The translations under genes and the position numbers were made by a program. From Campylobacterales bacterium (lineage in GTDB: Bacteria; Campylobacterota; Campylobacteria; Campylobacterales; Sulfurimonadaceae), in NCBI GenBank assembly GCA_026390115.1, contig JAPLGO010000034.1, positions 62,001-126,000 on the forward strand: a stretch of DNA of 64,000 nucleotides, in the 5' to 3' direction. The notes beneath the pieces are model-generated. The model was not told the DNA's origin, searched no databases, and worked only from the letters and a program-made list of their open reading frames with translations. Below, in pieces: positions 52,446 to 62,010 of the stretch. Position 1 is the first letter of the stretch. Each line of letters opens with the position of its first letter.

Positions 52446-52835
52446 CTACTCTTTACCTGCTTTTTCAAATGATTTAGCAAACCCTTCCAAATCTTTTTTT
52501 CTTAAATCGCCATTATAGACTATGTCACTAGCCCGAATCGAGTCGTCGTTCAGCATTTTCGGAACTACATCCGAGTTGTTTATCACTTCCATATGCTCAC
52601 TCAGTTCATCTTCGCTGTATGCCATCTGCATGTCAGCGGCTATCACATGTGGAATCTCTTCTATTATTTTTAGCTTTTTAAGCTCCTCTGAAACTCCGTT
52701 GCCTTCGATTGTAATGATAATTCTGCCTTTTTCATCGTGCATATGGTAATCACATGCTTCACAGTCTTTTAAACTTTGAACAACTTCATCCAGATATTTC
52801 GGTACTGTTTGAACTACTATGCTTGAGATATTCAT
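52446..52835 (-). CDS. napD: NapD-like chaperone of NapA maturation
   Basis: A 129-aa protein with the NapD ferredoxin-like fold at the N-terminus (MNISSIVVQTVPKYLDEVVQ, YHMHDEKGRIIITIEG, IPHVIAADMQMAYSEDE). NapD binds the Tat signal of NapA and delays export until the cofactor is in. It is longer than E. coli NapD (87 aa), with an acidic C-terminal extension, a feature of NapD in this phylum. Confidence 0.88.
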   Translation of the reverse strand: MNISSIVVQTVPKYLDEVVQSLKDCEACDYHMHDEKGRIIITIEGNGVSEELKKLKIIEEIPHVIAADMQMAYSEDELSEHMEVINNSDVVPKMLNDDSIRASDIVYNGDLRKKDLEGFAKSFEKAGKE

Positions 52836-52861
52836 TTTTTTATTCCTTAATTTTATTTAAT

Positions 52862-53305
52862 CTATTCGTAAATTATCTTTCTTCTTTTTTCATCGTTTTC
52901 TTCTCGTATTTTATCATAGAGTTTTTGGTATTTCAGCTTTTCAGTGTAATTAATGGGTGTTCGAAGTGATTTATACTCAACTAAAACACCATCTTTATAC
53001 ACACCTGAAACTATTGCTTTTACCCAATAAAAGCCTCTGTCTTTACGAAGATTTTTGACCACTCCGATCCATTGTCTTTCATCTTGAATGAATTGCCATA
53101 ACTCTTTAAACACGGAGCTTGGCATGTCTGGATGTCTGATAATGGAGTGAGAATGCCCTAAAAGTTCACTCTCTTGATATCCGCTTATTTCACAAAATGT
53201 TTCATTTGCATAGGTAATGTTTCCCTTTAAATCTGTTCGAGATATGATTAACTCATTCTCTGGAACTACCGTTTCTATTAAAAATTCAGATTCGTTATAC
53301 TGCAT
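52862..53305 (-). CDS. Aer-type PAS protein in the nap cluster
   Basis: A 147-aa single PAS domain like the CetB-type protein at 20289: ISRTDLKGNITYANETFCEI, SIIRHPDMPSSVFKELW, WIGVVKNLRKDRGFYWV. FAD binding is therefore likely. It stands between napL (10 bases) and napD, in the usual napLD position, and is not part of described nap clusters I know. It has no transducer next to it, so it may feed another one. Confidence 0.87.
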   Translation of the reverse strand: MQYNESEFLIETVVPENELIISRTDLKGNITYANETFCEISGYQESELLGHSHSIIRHPDMPSSVFKELWQFIQDERQWIGVVKNLRKDRGFYWVKAIVSGVYKDGVLVEYKSLRTPINYTEKLKYQKLYDKIREENDEKRRKIIYE

Positions 53306-53315
53306 ATTTTATCCT

Positions 53316-54299
53316 CTACTTAATTTTGTAAAGATTTATTTTATTGGAGTCACTTGATACTATAAACTCATTTTCATTTATAAAAAGTATAGTCGATAGT
53401 GTCATTTCATTTCCTCCAAATCTGCCTATTTCGTTTTTTGTGTTTGTGTCAAATAGAGTAACGTTATTATTCTCATCACTTGAATATCCAACCAAACTTG
53501 CACTTGGAGAGAGCCCGACGCTGTAGATTAAAAACTGTGCTGTTTTGTAGTAAGCCGAGCCAGTTTTAGCATTATAAATCACAACTCTTCTATCCTGCCC
53601 CGCCGTTGCAATAATACCATTTTTGTAAGCAATTTGAAAAACATTATCAAGATTTTGACCGCTAAAAGTTTTTATTAAAGAGCCGTTTGAAGTGTTGTAA
53701 AGTTTAAGAATGCCACTCTCATCTGCAACAACTACCTCTGACTTTTTTTCATTCAGAGCAAAGTTGGAAAATTTGGATTGAGAAACCTGAATTTTCCAGT
53801 TTTGTTTTTTGTTTTTGATATCATAAGAGATTATATCATTACTCATAAGAGCCAAAAGTATTGTGTTTTCATTCAAAAACTTTGCTTTTGCAATGGAGAG
53901 TTTTTCTGTGTCTGGAATGATGAGTTCTATTTTGCCTTGGACCCCGGTGGTATTTGTCTCTTCTTTCTGGTACATGTATATATGAACTCTTCTAAAACCT
54001 TTTTCTGCTTGAGAAAGAATTAGGATTTTATTATTTACTACATCAACAGAATAGACTTTAGAGTCAATTGTATCACCCAAAAAATCTGTTATTTTACTTA
54101 TCTCAATTTTTTGTGTGAGTATTTTTGTCTGCATGTCAAACACATCAACGCAGCTTGCATTTGTTGCACTGTAAAGTTTTTCGCCTTCGAGCACCAAATC
54201 AACAACACCCCCGCTTGCTTGCAATACAGTTTTTGGCAATGAAATATTTGCACCATTGAGGGAGCTAATAAGCCAGAAGAGAAGCAGTAGTTTTATCAT
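53316..54299 (-). CDS. napL: NapL, beta-propeller protein of the nap cluster
   Basis: A 327-aa protein with a signal peptide (to about 16) and a WD40-like repeat pattern (GVVDLVLEGEKLYSATNASC, VVIYNAKTGSAYYKTAQFLI, VTLFDTNTKNEIGRFGG). NapL is specific to Campylobacterota nap clusters and has no proven function; it is periplasmic. ATG directly follows the napF stop. Confidence 0.85.
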   Translation of the reverse strand: MIKLLLLFWLISSLNGANISLPKTVLQASGGVVDLVLEGEKLYSATNASCVDVFDMQTKILTQKIEISKITDFLGDTIDSKVYSVDVVNNKILILSQAEKGFRRVHIYMYQKEETNTTGVQGKIELIIPDTEKLSIAKAKFLNENTILLALMSNDIISYDIKNKKQNWKIQVSQSKFSNFALNEKKSEVVVADESGILKLYNTSNGSLIKTFSGQNLDNVFQIAYKNGIIATAGQDRRVVIYNAKTGSAYYKTAQFLIYSVGLSPSASLVGYSSDENNNVTLFDTNTKNEIGRFGGNEMTLSTILFINENEFIVSSDSNKINLYKIK

Positions 54300-54842
54300 T
54301 TACAGCACCTTTACATCTATTGCCAAAGTTGGACATCTGCTTATGCAAAATCCGCAGGCAGTGCATTTTTGCATATCTATGGTCGGCATGAACATAGCCT
54401 TAAACTCTATTGCATCTTCTAAACATGGGTCTTTACATGAAAAGCACATAACACCTATCCAGCTAAGACAAGTTTTTTCGTTGATACTAATCTCTGCATC
54501 TATCATTTTTTTATCTTCTATCTTTAAAACATCAAACTCACGCTTCGAGAGTACTTCCTCTCTTTCGCTCACAGCGCACTCCAAGAATACTTCATCGCAT
54601 GCCAAAGCACAGGCATCACAATAAGTGCATCCACTCTTAGAAAAATCAAGGGAGGGAGTTTTGTCGCTATTTATTACAATAATTTGCTCTTGACACAAAG
54701 TGGCACATTTACCATCGCACTTTTGACACTCTGTATCAAACGCATTTATATCACTAAAATAGGGCGGTCTTAGATAGCTCTCTTTCTCCGCTTTTGGTTT
54801 GAGCTGCGAAGAGAGAAAGCTAAAAAGCTCTCTTCTTTGCAT
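54300..54842 (-). CDS. napF: NapF ferredoxin-type protein
   Basis: A 180-aa cytoplasmic iron-sulfur protein with up to four cysteine clusters: CQKCDGKCATLC, CTYCDACALAC, CLSWIGVMCFSCKDPC and CTACGFCISRCP. NapF is thought to act in NapA maturation. It begins four bases after napB ends. Confidence 0.9.
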   Translation of the reverse strand: MQRRELFSFLSSQLKPKAEKESYLRPPYFSDINAFDTECQKCDGKCATLCQEQIIVINSDKTPSLDFSKSGCTYCDACALACDEVFLECAVSEREEVLSKREFDVLKIEDKKMIDAEISINEKTCLSWIGVMCFSCKDPCLEDAIEFKAMFMPTIDMQKCTACGFCISRCPTLAIDVKVL

Positions 54843-54846
54843 TTAC

Positions 54847-55491
54847 TTATTTACCATGAACAGTATCTAAACCTTCTGTCATTTTAGAGCCATTCCAGCT
54901 TGATTTATTTGCACCATCTTTGCTTGTGAAGACAGGTTTGAAATTGCTCTCAACTGCTAAACCTTCTGATTGCGGAGCATGACATTGTGTACAATTAAAT
55001 CTTGCACCTGTGAGTTTATCACCGTTTGATTTAATTGAAATAGCATTTGATTTAGTGCTAGCAGCAGGATCAACTACTTCTCCGTTATTCATCAATTTTC
55101 CATCTTTAGTAATAGCAGTTGCAGGTCTAAAGTTTGTCAAGTGTGAAACTGGAACTGATGTCGCACCTACAGAACTTGCAACTTCCGGCATGTGACAACC
55201 TACGCACTGATTGTTATCAATAGTAATCGGTGTCATTCCTTCTATGTCATGTGGAATCATAGGCGGAGCATCTTGGAATGCTCTTTGTATTTTATAACCA
55301 CTTCCTGGTGTACTCGTACCATACTTTGTTGCATCACCATGCGTTGCATCGCTTTCCGCATATAGATTACTCTTTCTAAGACCAAGCGACTCTTCGCTTA
55401 CACTTGGTTTGATTACGCTTGGAGCGCTACAGCCGATAATTAGTAATGCTGCGGTAGCCAAACCAATTGTAATTTTACTTGCTAATTTCAT
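54847..55491 (-). CDS. napB: Periplasmic nitrate reductase, cytochrome subunit NapB
   Basis: A 214-aa dihaem cytochrome (CVGCH and CTQCH), the electron donor to NapA. The N-terminus reads LLIIGCSA, a lipobox-like sequence, so it may be a lipoprotein rather than free in the periplasm, which is unusual for NapB. GGGGGAAGAG precedes the ATG. Confidence 0.93.
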   Translation of the reverse strand: MKLASKITIGLATAALLIIGCSAPSVIKPSVSEESLGLRKSNLYAESDATHGDATKYGTSTPGSGYKIQRAFQDAPPMIPHDIEGMTPITIDNNQCVGCHMPEVASSVGATSVPVSHLTNFRPATAITKDGKLMNNGEVVDPAASTKSNAISIKSNGDKLTGARFNCTQCHAPQSEGLAVESNFKPVFTSKDGANKSSWNGSKMTEGLDTVHGK

Positions 55492-55509
55492 ACTCTTCCC
55501 CCATTTATG

Positions 55510-56325
55510 TTATTTTTTTACTAGTTTTCTAATTGAAAATCCTAAAGCATCATCTTCACAAACTTCTATACATCTCGCACAGTTTGTACACTCACCAGAT
55601 GTAACGGATAAACTTTCTTTGCCTATCATATGCAGAACTTGATGTTCAGGACAAACTGTTTTACATTTCATACATAAAGTACACTTCTCTTGAGAGTGCA
55701 ACACTCTTATAAAACTAAAGCTTCCAAGAAGTGAATAAAACCCACCAAGTGGGCAAACATGACCACACCATCCATCTTTTAAAACAAATAAATCAAACAA
55801 AAAGATTACAAGCATGGCCGCCCAGCCAAAACCTAAACCAAAAGCGATACCTCTGTGAACCATAGATATCGGCGAAATAAACTCAAAAGCAGCAACTCCC
55901 ATAATCGCAGAGATAACTAAGCTCATCGCTAAAACCCAGTAGCGAAGATTTCTTGATGCCGGTTGTCTAAAGCCTTGCGCACGGTCTATACCAAGCTTTC
56001 TTCGGAGAAAGTTTGCACTGTCTGTAATTATATTTACGGGACAAACCCAACTGCAAAAAGCGCGACCGCCGATTACAAAATAAAACATAACAGCAACTGC
56101 AACGCCCGCGAGCAAGTCGGCGCTCAAAACAGCTCCAGCTGCAAACATTTGTAAAACTGCAAAAGGGTCGCTCATAGGAATCAGACCCAAAATTTTTGAC
56201 GAGCTTAAATTGCCCATTAATAGAGTCCAACCCCAAGCATTTGCCCCAAAATAGAGAAACATTAATCCAATCTGGGTAACTCTTCTAAGTATCAGGTATC
56301 TGTAATTATTCCATAGCGTAGCCAT
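55510..56325 (-). CDS. napH: NapH quinol-oxidase-type membrane iron-sulfur protein
   Basis: A 271-aa protein with about four membrane helices, the cytoplasmic-side CxxxCP pairs (CSWVCPVN, CGHVCPLGG) and two 4Fe-4S clusters near the end (CTLCMKCKTVCP, CTNCARCIEVC). With NapG it carries electrons from menaquinol to NapB in clusters without NapC. The napG TAA and napH ATG overlap by one base. Confidence 0.95.
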   Translation of the reverse strand: MATLWNNYRYLILRRVTQIGLMFLYFGANAWGWTLLMGNLSSSKILGLIPMSDPFAVLQMFAAGAVLSADLLAGVAVAVMFYFVIGGRAFCSWVCPVNIITDSANFLRRKLGIDRAQGFRQPASRNLRYWVLAMSLVISAIMGVAAFEFISPISMVHRGIAFGLGFGWAAMLVIFLFDLFVLKDGWCGHVCPLGGFYSLLGSFSFIRVLHSQEKCTLCMKCKTVCPEHQVLHMIGKESLSVTSGECTNCARCIEVCEDDALGFSIRKLVKK

Positions 56326-57128
56326 TAGTATAAACCCTTCCCATCATTTAACGAGTCAACCGCAGACTCTTTACTTATCTCAGTTGTTGTAGTCTTTGAG
56401 GTAGCATTTTCTAAACGCTTTTCATCATTTTTGTCCCAACCTTTGATATAGTGATCTCCGGCTCTTCCAAGTGCAACTTCTCTAGGAAGTACAAAAATAG
56501 CTGCTTTTTCTGTCACACATGCTTTTTCGCACATGCCGCATCCTGTGCAACTTTCAGATTGAACTACCGGTTTCATAAAGGCGTGTTTACCGGTTCTCTC
56601 ATTTTTGGAGTACTCAATAGTTATAGCTACCCCTAAAAGAGGACACGCTCTATAACAGGCATCGCACTGAATTCCCCAAAAGGCTATGCAACTGCTGTGA
56701 TCAACAACAGCAATTCCCATCTCCGCTATATTTATGTCAAGTTTTTCATCTTTTGTAACACTCTTTTCATCTAAAGCACCAGTCGGACAGACCGGTACAC
56801 AAGGAATAGTAGGACACATGTAACAAGGCATATCACGAGGAACAAAATAGGGAGTTCCAAGAGGTTTATTATCACCTGCTTTAGCCAATAGCAAAGTATT
56901 ATAAGGACAAGCCAGAACGCAAAGTCCACATTTTATACATGTTTTGAGGAAATCACTCTCTTTTATGGCACCGGGGGGGCGAAGCAAAAGTGATGAAGCT
57001 GTAACTTCATCCACATATGCACTCCAAATAAATCCACCCATTGTTGCAAGACCTGCGCCTCTGGCCATGTTGAGTATAAATTTTCTTCTATCGCTAATTG
57101 GCTCTCTTTTTGTTTTTATTTCGCTCAA
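56325..57128 (-). CDS. napG: NapG, periplasmic ferredoxin-type subunit
   Basis: A 267-aa Tat-exported iron-sulfur protein (twin arginine in SDRRKFILNMARGAG, no lipobox) with four 4Fe-4S motifs (CIKCGLCVLACP, CYMCPTIPCVPVCP, CIAFWGIQCDACYRACP, CTGCGMCEKAC). It links NapH to NapB. The start is a TTG at 57128; the next ATG would delete the twin arginine. A C7 tract on the coding strand (plus-strand G7 at 56973-56979) lies early in the gene, in RPPGA. Confidence 0.93.
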   Translation of the reverse strand: MSEIKTKREPISDRRKFILNMARGAGLATMGGFIWSAYVDEVTASSLLLRPPGAIKESDFLKTCIKCGLCVLACPYNTLLLAKAGDNKPLGTPYFVPRDMPCYMCPTIPCVPVCPTGALDEKSVTKDEKLDINIAEMGIAVVDHSSCIAFWGIQCDACYRACPLLGVAITIEYSKNERTGKHAFMKPVVQSESCTGCGMCEKACVTEKAAIFVLPREVALGRAGDHYIKGWDKNDEKRLENATSKTTTTEISKESAVDSLNDGKGLY

Positions 57129-57151
57129 GATATTGTCTTCTTAGTAAATTT

Positions 57152-60007
57152 TTATGCTTTGTAAACTTTTACAGCACACTTTTTAAAATCGTTTTGTTTT
57201 GACATTGGACAAGTTGCATCCAAAGTTACTTTGTTGATGAAAACTTTTTCATCAAACCATGGTACAAATACAAGCCCTCGAGATGGCTTATTTCTACCAC
57301 GAGTTTCAACTCTGGCTTTAACTTTTCCACGACGTGATTCAACCCAACAGAGTTCACCCTGTTTGACATCAAATTTCTTTGCATCTTCCGGATGCATATA
57401 GCAGAGAGCTTCTGGAACAGCACGATAAAGTTCAGGTACACGCATAGTCATAGTTCCTGAGTGCCAGTGTTCTAGAACACGACCTGTTGCTAACCATGTT
57501 GGATACTCTGCATCCGGCATTTCCGGTGGATCCATATATGGACGAGCAAATATTTTGGCCTTATTTTTAAGAGCTATTGCCGTTTTATCTTTAACGCCCA
57601 TCAAATCGCCTTGCATAAGCTCTTTTGCCATAGTTCCATAGAATGCATGTGAATTTCCACTCTCTTTAGTCTCTTTAGCAGCATATGGGTCATATTTAGA
57701 ATTAAATCTCCACTGTGTCTCTTTTCCATCAACAACAGGCCATTTAAGTCCACGAACTTTGTGGTAAGTTGTAAAGTCAGCCAAGTCATGTCCATGTCCT
57801 CGACCGAATGAAGCATATTCTTCAAAAAGGTATTCTTGAATCATAAACCCATATCCTTTAAATACTTTACCGTCACTACCTTTCACATTTCTGCTATCGC
57901 CATTGCCATCAGTATTGTCATAACCTTGTTGAGGGAAAGAATTTAAATCAATTTTATAAGACTTTGCTTCTTTATTTGCAAAAAGAATTTCAAACATAGT
58001 TGTATCTTCCGTGTAACCCATAGCTTTTGCTGCATCAATTACACTTGGAAGAGAGTTAGGATTTCCTTGCTCGTCTTTACCTCTTAATGGTTGCGCACCC
58101 CAAACATCTTTAACAGTAAATCTTTTTGAAAGCTCAACCCATTGCCAAGTATCACTCATCGCATCACCTACCGGAAGAACTTGTTGTCTCCAGAGTTGTG
58201 TACGGCGCTCAGCATTACCGTATCCACCCCATTTTTCATAAATCATAGCAGACGGTAAAATAAGGTCAGAGACTTTTGCAGAAATACCTGGATATCCATC
58301 TGAGGTTACGATAAAGTTGTCCATCTCTCTTGCAGCTTTAATCCAGTGCTCTGCACTTGCAGAATCTTGGTAAGGGTTACAAACATTTACCCATGCAAAT
58401 TTTATAAATCCATCTTCAATATCTCTATGAATTTTCATAATGTGTTGATTTCCAATAGGATTTAAAGTTTTAGCTGGAATTTTCCATCTGTTTTCAACTA
58501 TTTCTCTATGCTTAGGAACGTTAACCATCATGTCAGCTGGTAAACGGTGAGTAAATGTTCCAACTTCACGAGCTGTTCCGCAAGCTGAAGGCTGACCTGT
58601 TAAACTGAAAGCTCCAGAACCTGGAAGAGCTTGTTTGTTTAGTAAAAAGTGAACATTGTATGCAAGTGTATTTACCCAAGTACCACGCGTATGCTGGTTC
58701 ATACCCATTGTCCAGAATGAAACTACTTTTCTTCCTTTCTCAATGTAAAGGTCTGCCAATGTTTGAAGTTTTTTCTTAAATTCGTTGATGTCTTCATCAG
58801 GATTACCTTTTGAAATAGTTGCAACATAATCAAGTGTGTATGGCTCTAAGGCTTTTTTATATTCTTCAAATGAGATTTCCCAGTGTGCAAGATTTGCATT
58901 TGGAGCATCTTTGTTTGTCATAACATCGCCCTCTTTATAACCGTAAGGTTTAAGAGCCGGTGCTTCTTTTGCGGAGACAACTTTACTCATCTCTTTATTT
59001 ATAATTTGCATCTCTTTAGCACTATATTTTCCGGCACTTCCATCAGGATTAACAGGAGTAATAGATTTTTCGCCTGCTTTACGAAGTCCATAACCGATAT
59101 TAACCGGAGATGCAGCAAAAACTATATGTTTTTTTACGAAATCCCAGTCAATTGCATCAGGTTTATTATAAACGATTTCATGCGCAATGTAATTCCATAG
59201 AGCAAGGTCTGTATTTGGTGTGAAAATTATCTCAATATCCGCTAAGTCAGAAGTTCTGTGTTTATAAGTTTGGATTGAAATAACTTTTACGCGCTCTGGG
59301 TCAGAGAGTTTTCTATCTGTTACACGAGACCATAAAATCGGGTGCATCTCTGCCATGTTTGAACCCCAAGCTACAATCGTATCTGTAAGCTCAATATCAT
59401 CATAACAGCCAGATGGTTCATCAATACCAAAAGTTTGGTAAAATCCAACAACAGCAGAAGCCATACAATGACGGGCATTTGGGTCAAAAGCGTTTGAACG
59501 AAAGCCACCTTTCATCATTTTTTGAGCCGCATAACCTTCCATAATAGTGTGTTGACCAGAAGAAAATACCCCTACTGCTTCAGGACCACCAGACTTAAGT
59601 GCTTTTTTGATATTGAGTTCCATCTCGTCAAAAGCTCTTTCCCATGAAACTGGAGCAAATTTACCTTTTTTGTCAAATTTGCCATCAGCATCAACTCTAA
59701 GTAAAGGCTGTGTAAGTCTGTCAGCACCATACATAATTTTAGCATTAAAGTAACCCTTAATACAGTTAAGCCCTCTGTTTACCGGTGCCGCAGGATCCCC
59801 CTTAACAGCAACAATTTTGCCATCTTTTGTAGCCATCATAATACCGCATCCGGTACCACAAAAGCGACATGCCGCCTTATCCCATCTCCAATTACTCTCA
59901 GCAGTATCTGCTGCAGCCTGCAATTGAGCAGGTATCGCCATACCCATCGCCGCCGCTGCAGAAGCTGCTGCTGAACTCTTAAGAAATTCTCTTCTCGAAA
60001 GTGACAT
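57152..60007 (-). CDS. napA: Periplasmic nitrate reductase catalytic subunit NapA
   Basis: A 951-aa molybdoenzyme reducing nitrate to nitrite. Tat signal [19 protein letters not shown]; 4Fe-4S cysteines at 47, 50, 54 and 82 ([14 protein letters not shown]); molybdenum ligand Cys181 in ARHCMASAV; the rest is the bis-MGD fold. ATG 60007 is chosen because AGGAG stands just upstream; a longer frame from 60043 would add 12 residues before the signal. First gene of the nap run, with an FNR-like site upstream. Confidence 0.97.
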   Translation of the reverse strand: MSLSRREFLKSSAAASAAAAMGMAIPAQLQAAADTAESNWRWDKAACRFCGTGCGIMMATKDGKIVAVKGDPAAPVNRGLNCIKGYFNAKIMYGADRLTQPLLRVDADGKFDKKGKFAPVSWERAFDEMELNIKKALKSGGPEAVGVFSSGQHTIMEGYAAQKMMKGGFRSNAFDPNARHCMASAVVGFYQTFGIDEPSGCYDDIELTDTIVAWGSNMAEMHPILWSRVTDRKLSDPERVKVISIQTYKHRTSDLADIEIIFTPNTDLALWNYIAHEIVYNKPDAIDWDFVKKHIVFAASPVNIGYGLRKAGEKSITPVNPDGSAGKYSAKEMQIINKEMSKVVSAKEAPALKPYGYKEGDVMTNKDAPNANLAHWEISFEEYKKALEPYTLDYVATISKGNPDEDINEFKKKLQTLADLYIEKGRKVVSFWTMGMNQHTRGTWVNTLAYNVHFLLNKQALPGSGAFSLTGQPSACGTAREVGTFTHRLPADMMVNVPKHREIVENRWKIPAKTLNPIGNQHIMKIHRDIEDGFIKFAWVNVCNPYQDSASAEHWIKAAREMDNFIVTSDGYPGISAKVSDLILPSAMIYEKWGGYGNAERRTQLWRQQVLPVGDAMSDTWQWVELSKRFTVKDVWGAQPLRGKDEQGNPNSLPSVIDAAKAMGYTEDTTMFEILFANKEAKSYKIDLNSFPQQGYDNTDGNGDSRNVKGSDGKVFKGYGFMIQEYLFEEYASFGRGHGHDLADFTTYHKVRGLKWPVVDGKETQWRFNSKYDPYAAKETKESGNSHAFYGTMAKELMQGDLMGVKDKTAIALKNKAKIFARPYMDPPEMPDAEYPTWLATGRVLEHWHSGTMTMRVPELYRAVPEALCYMHPEDAKKFDVKQGELCWVESRRGKVKARVETRGRNKPSRGLVFVPWFDEKVFINKVTLDATCPMSKQNDFKKCAVKVYKA

Positions 60008-60094
60008 ATATTCTCCTATTTGATAATCTATAAAATTAAACAAATGTTAAACTTATTTAATTTCAACTTTGTGTAAGGTGTTTATAACGACTAA

Positions 60095-60136
60095 ATAGTA
60101 TCACTTTGGAAATATAAAACACTTGACTAACGTCAA
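60095..60136 (-). promoter_or_regulatory. napA promoter with FNR-like box
   Basis: On the minus strand, TTGAC-TAAC-GTCAA (60123-60136) is a perfect FNR/Crp-type palindrome. A -10 candidate TACTAT (60100-60095, context TGATACTAT) places the start site near 60088, so the box is centred at -41.5, the classical activator position. The downstream gene is napA (start 60007). Confidence 0.72.
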
Positions 60137-60173
60137 GCGTTTAGGTAATCTGAAATCATTGTTTATAGGAGTA

Positions 60174-61187
60174 TTATATTTTATTTATTTTGCAACTTTT
60201 AGTCAGTTCTTCCAGTTCAAGTTTTAAATTTTGCAATCTTTTTGTTGAGTTAAATAGTCCTTCTGTAGATTCGATAATAATATCTTCACTATTTTCTAAA
60301 TGTTTTACAACTAAGGAAGTGTCTTCAAGTTCATTTAAAATAGTGTCAACTTCATCTGTCAGCTCTTCTAATTTTTGTGATGCTTGTTGAGACTGAATCA
60401 GGGCTTCATTAGAATAATCTATAGCAGAATTTATCTTATCAATAAAACAATTTATTGTATCACTTACTTCAACAATCTCTCTTTCGTTTTGTATTTCAAT
60501 ATTTATAGGTTCTATTTTAATTCCATTTTTGTCATTTGCCAGCATTTTTGAGTAGTTTATAAATTCATCTACATGTGACTCGATAGATTTTAGCTGAAGA
60601 AGTGAATAAATGAGCAGTATTAAAAGTAGTGTAGATGCTGAGTATTGAAAAGTTTTTATATATTCAGTTTTATTTTCGCTGTAGTTCGTGTAAAGAGTAA
60701 CGAGCCTATCGACATTGTCTAGCAAAATAGTGTTTTTTTCATAGATATTGTTTACTACGTTATGTAGTTCCACATCTTTATTTATATCATTTAAATTAAC
60801 TAAGAGCTCAAATTTTTGAATATCTCTGTAAAAATTATCCCAAAGAAGAGTTGCCTCTTTCAGTTGTGCTGATATTTTTTGTGTTGGAGCAGAGGTGATT
60901 CCTTTTTCTGCGTCGCCCTCTCTTAAAATGTCTAAGCCTGCTATAAACTCCGCAGTTGCTGAATTAAGTTCTTGAAAATCTTGATTTGAATTGTACTGCA
61001 TGTAAAAAATATTTTTAGCTATTTTCTGAGTTAGCATCCTCTGCTTTCCAACAATATTTACGACTAAAGCATCTTTAACATTTTGGTGATTCAGATAGAT
61101 TGTTGTGCTCTGTGCACTTAACACTAAAAATATAAGTAGTGCACCAAGCATCTTGATTTTTGTGCTAATCTTTGTTCTTCTTCTCAT
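60174..61187 (-). CDS. PilJ/NarX-type membrane sensor without output domain
   Basis: About 337 aa: a membrane helix (about 13-30), a periplasmic PilJ/NarX-type domain whose first helix carries VVNIVGKQRMLTQKIAK (the P-box-like nitrate-binding motif of NarX/NarQ), a second membrane helix (about 185-203) and a coiled-coil cytoplasmic tail. No kinase, GGDEF or chemotaxis domain follows. Next to a Crp/Fnr gene and nap, nitrate sensing is likely, but the output is unknown. ATG 61187 is chosen because AGAGG stands upstream and it avoids a large overlap. Confidence 0.82.
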   Translation of the reverse strand: MRRRTKISTKIKMLGALLIFLVLSAQSTTIYLNHQNVKDALVVNIVGKQRMLTQKIAKNIFYMQYNSNQDFQELNSATAEFIAGLDILREGDAEKGITSAPTQKISAQLKEATLLWDNFYRDIQKFELLVNLNDINKDVELHNVVNNIYEKNTILLDNVDRLVTLYTNYSENKTEYIKTFQYSASTLLLILLIYSLLQLKSIESHVDEFINYSKMLANDKNGIKIEPINIEIQNEREIVEVSDTINCFIDKINSAIDYSNEALIQSQQASQKLEELTDEVDTILNELEDTSLVVKHLENSEDIIIESTEGLFNSTKRLQNLKLELEELTKSCKINKI

Positions 61188-61191
61188 GGTT

Positions 61192-61851
61192 TTAGCCTCT
61201 ATAAATTTTTTGAAGTGATGCATAGTCTGCAATAGTTATATTTGAATTTTCAATCTCTATAATATTATTTCTTTTTAATTTTTTTAAGACTCGAGAGAGA
61301 GTTTCCGGCTGAATATGAAGCATGAAAGAGATTTCCTGTCTTTGAAGAGTGTTAAACATTTTTAAATCATCACTCAACATGTATGCAACCTTTGCAGTTG
61401 CATCAAACACAAGCTCCCTGTTTACAACACAGTGCAGCTGTTGCGTCTTAAAAAGTACCTCGTTTATGAATTTTGTATTTAATATATTGTTAGATGAAAG
61501 CAGTTTTTTTAATTCTATGAAATCAACTTCTAAAATAATACTATCTTCCATAAATTCCGCGTTTGAGAAGCACTGTATTGAATTGTTGTTTAAAGTAGTA
61601 AGTTCTGAAATGAGCGAACTCTCTTGTATGTGGTATAAAAAAATTTCATTGTCAAATTTATCTATTTTATAAACTTTTAAAAGCCCGGAAACTAAAAAAA
61701 ATATTTTATTATGTGAATCATTTTCATAATATAATATAGATTTTTGGGGGTATCTGATTATATTTGAGATAGTGTCTATTATCTTAATCTCTTCATTCTT
61801 TAAAGATTTAAAAAAATTTATTTTTTTTATATAGTTTATTTTTTCATTCAT
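61192..61851 (-). CDS. Crp/Fnr family transcription regulator
   Basis: About 219 aa: a cyclic-nucleotide-binding-type fold (about 20-135, ILYYENDSHNKIFFLVSGLL) and a winged helix (RQEISFMLHIQPETLSRVLK). The recognition helix has ETLSRVL, in the Crp/Fnr pattern (E..SR). No FNR-type cysteine cluster is evident, so it is not a canonical oxygen sensor; an NssR/DNR-like role is more likely. It precedes the orphan sensor by 4 bases and nap follows, so control of nap is inferred. ATG 61851 is preferred over a TTG at 61866. Confidence 0.85.
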   Translation of the reverse strand: MNEKINYIKKINFFKSLKNEEIKIIDTISNIIRYPQKSILYYENDSHNKIFFLVSGLLKVYKIDKFDNEIFLYHIQESSLISELTTLNNNSIQCFSNAEFMEDSIILEVDFIELKKLLSSNNILNTKFINEVLFKTQQLHCVVNRELVFDATAKVAYMLSDDLKMFNTLQRQEISFMLHIQPETLSRVLKKLKRNNIIEIENSNITIADYASLQKIYRG

Positions 61852-62010
61852 TAATTTACACACCAAAATTTTAATATTGATAGACCGTTTTATTTATGAC
61901 ATTTCAATTTGCCACATTATTAAATAGTTGCATAATTTTAGCATAAAATATTTTTTACAATAGAAATGGCATAGAACATGCTTTAAAAAAAATAATAAAG
62001 AGGGAGTTCG

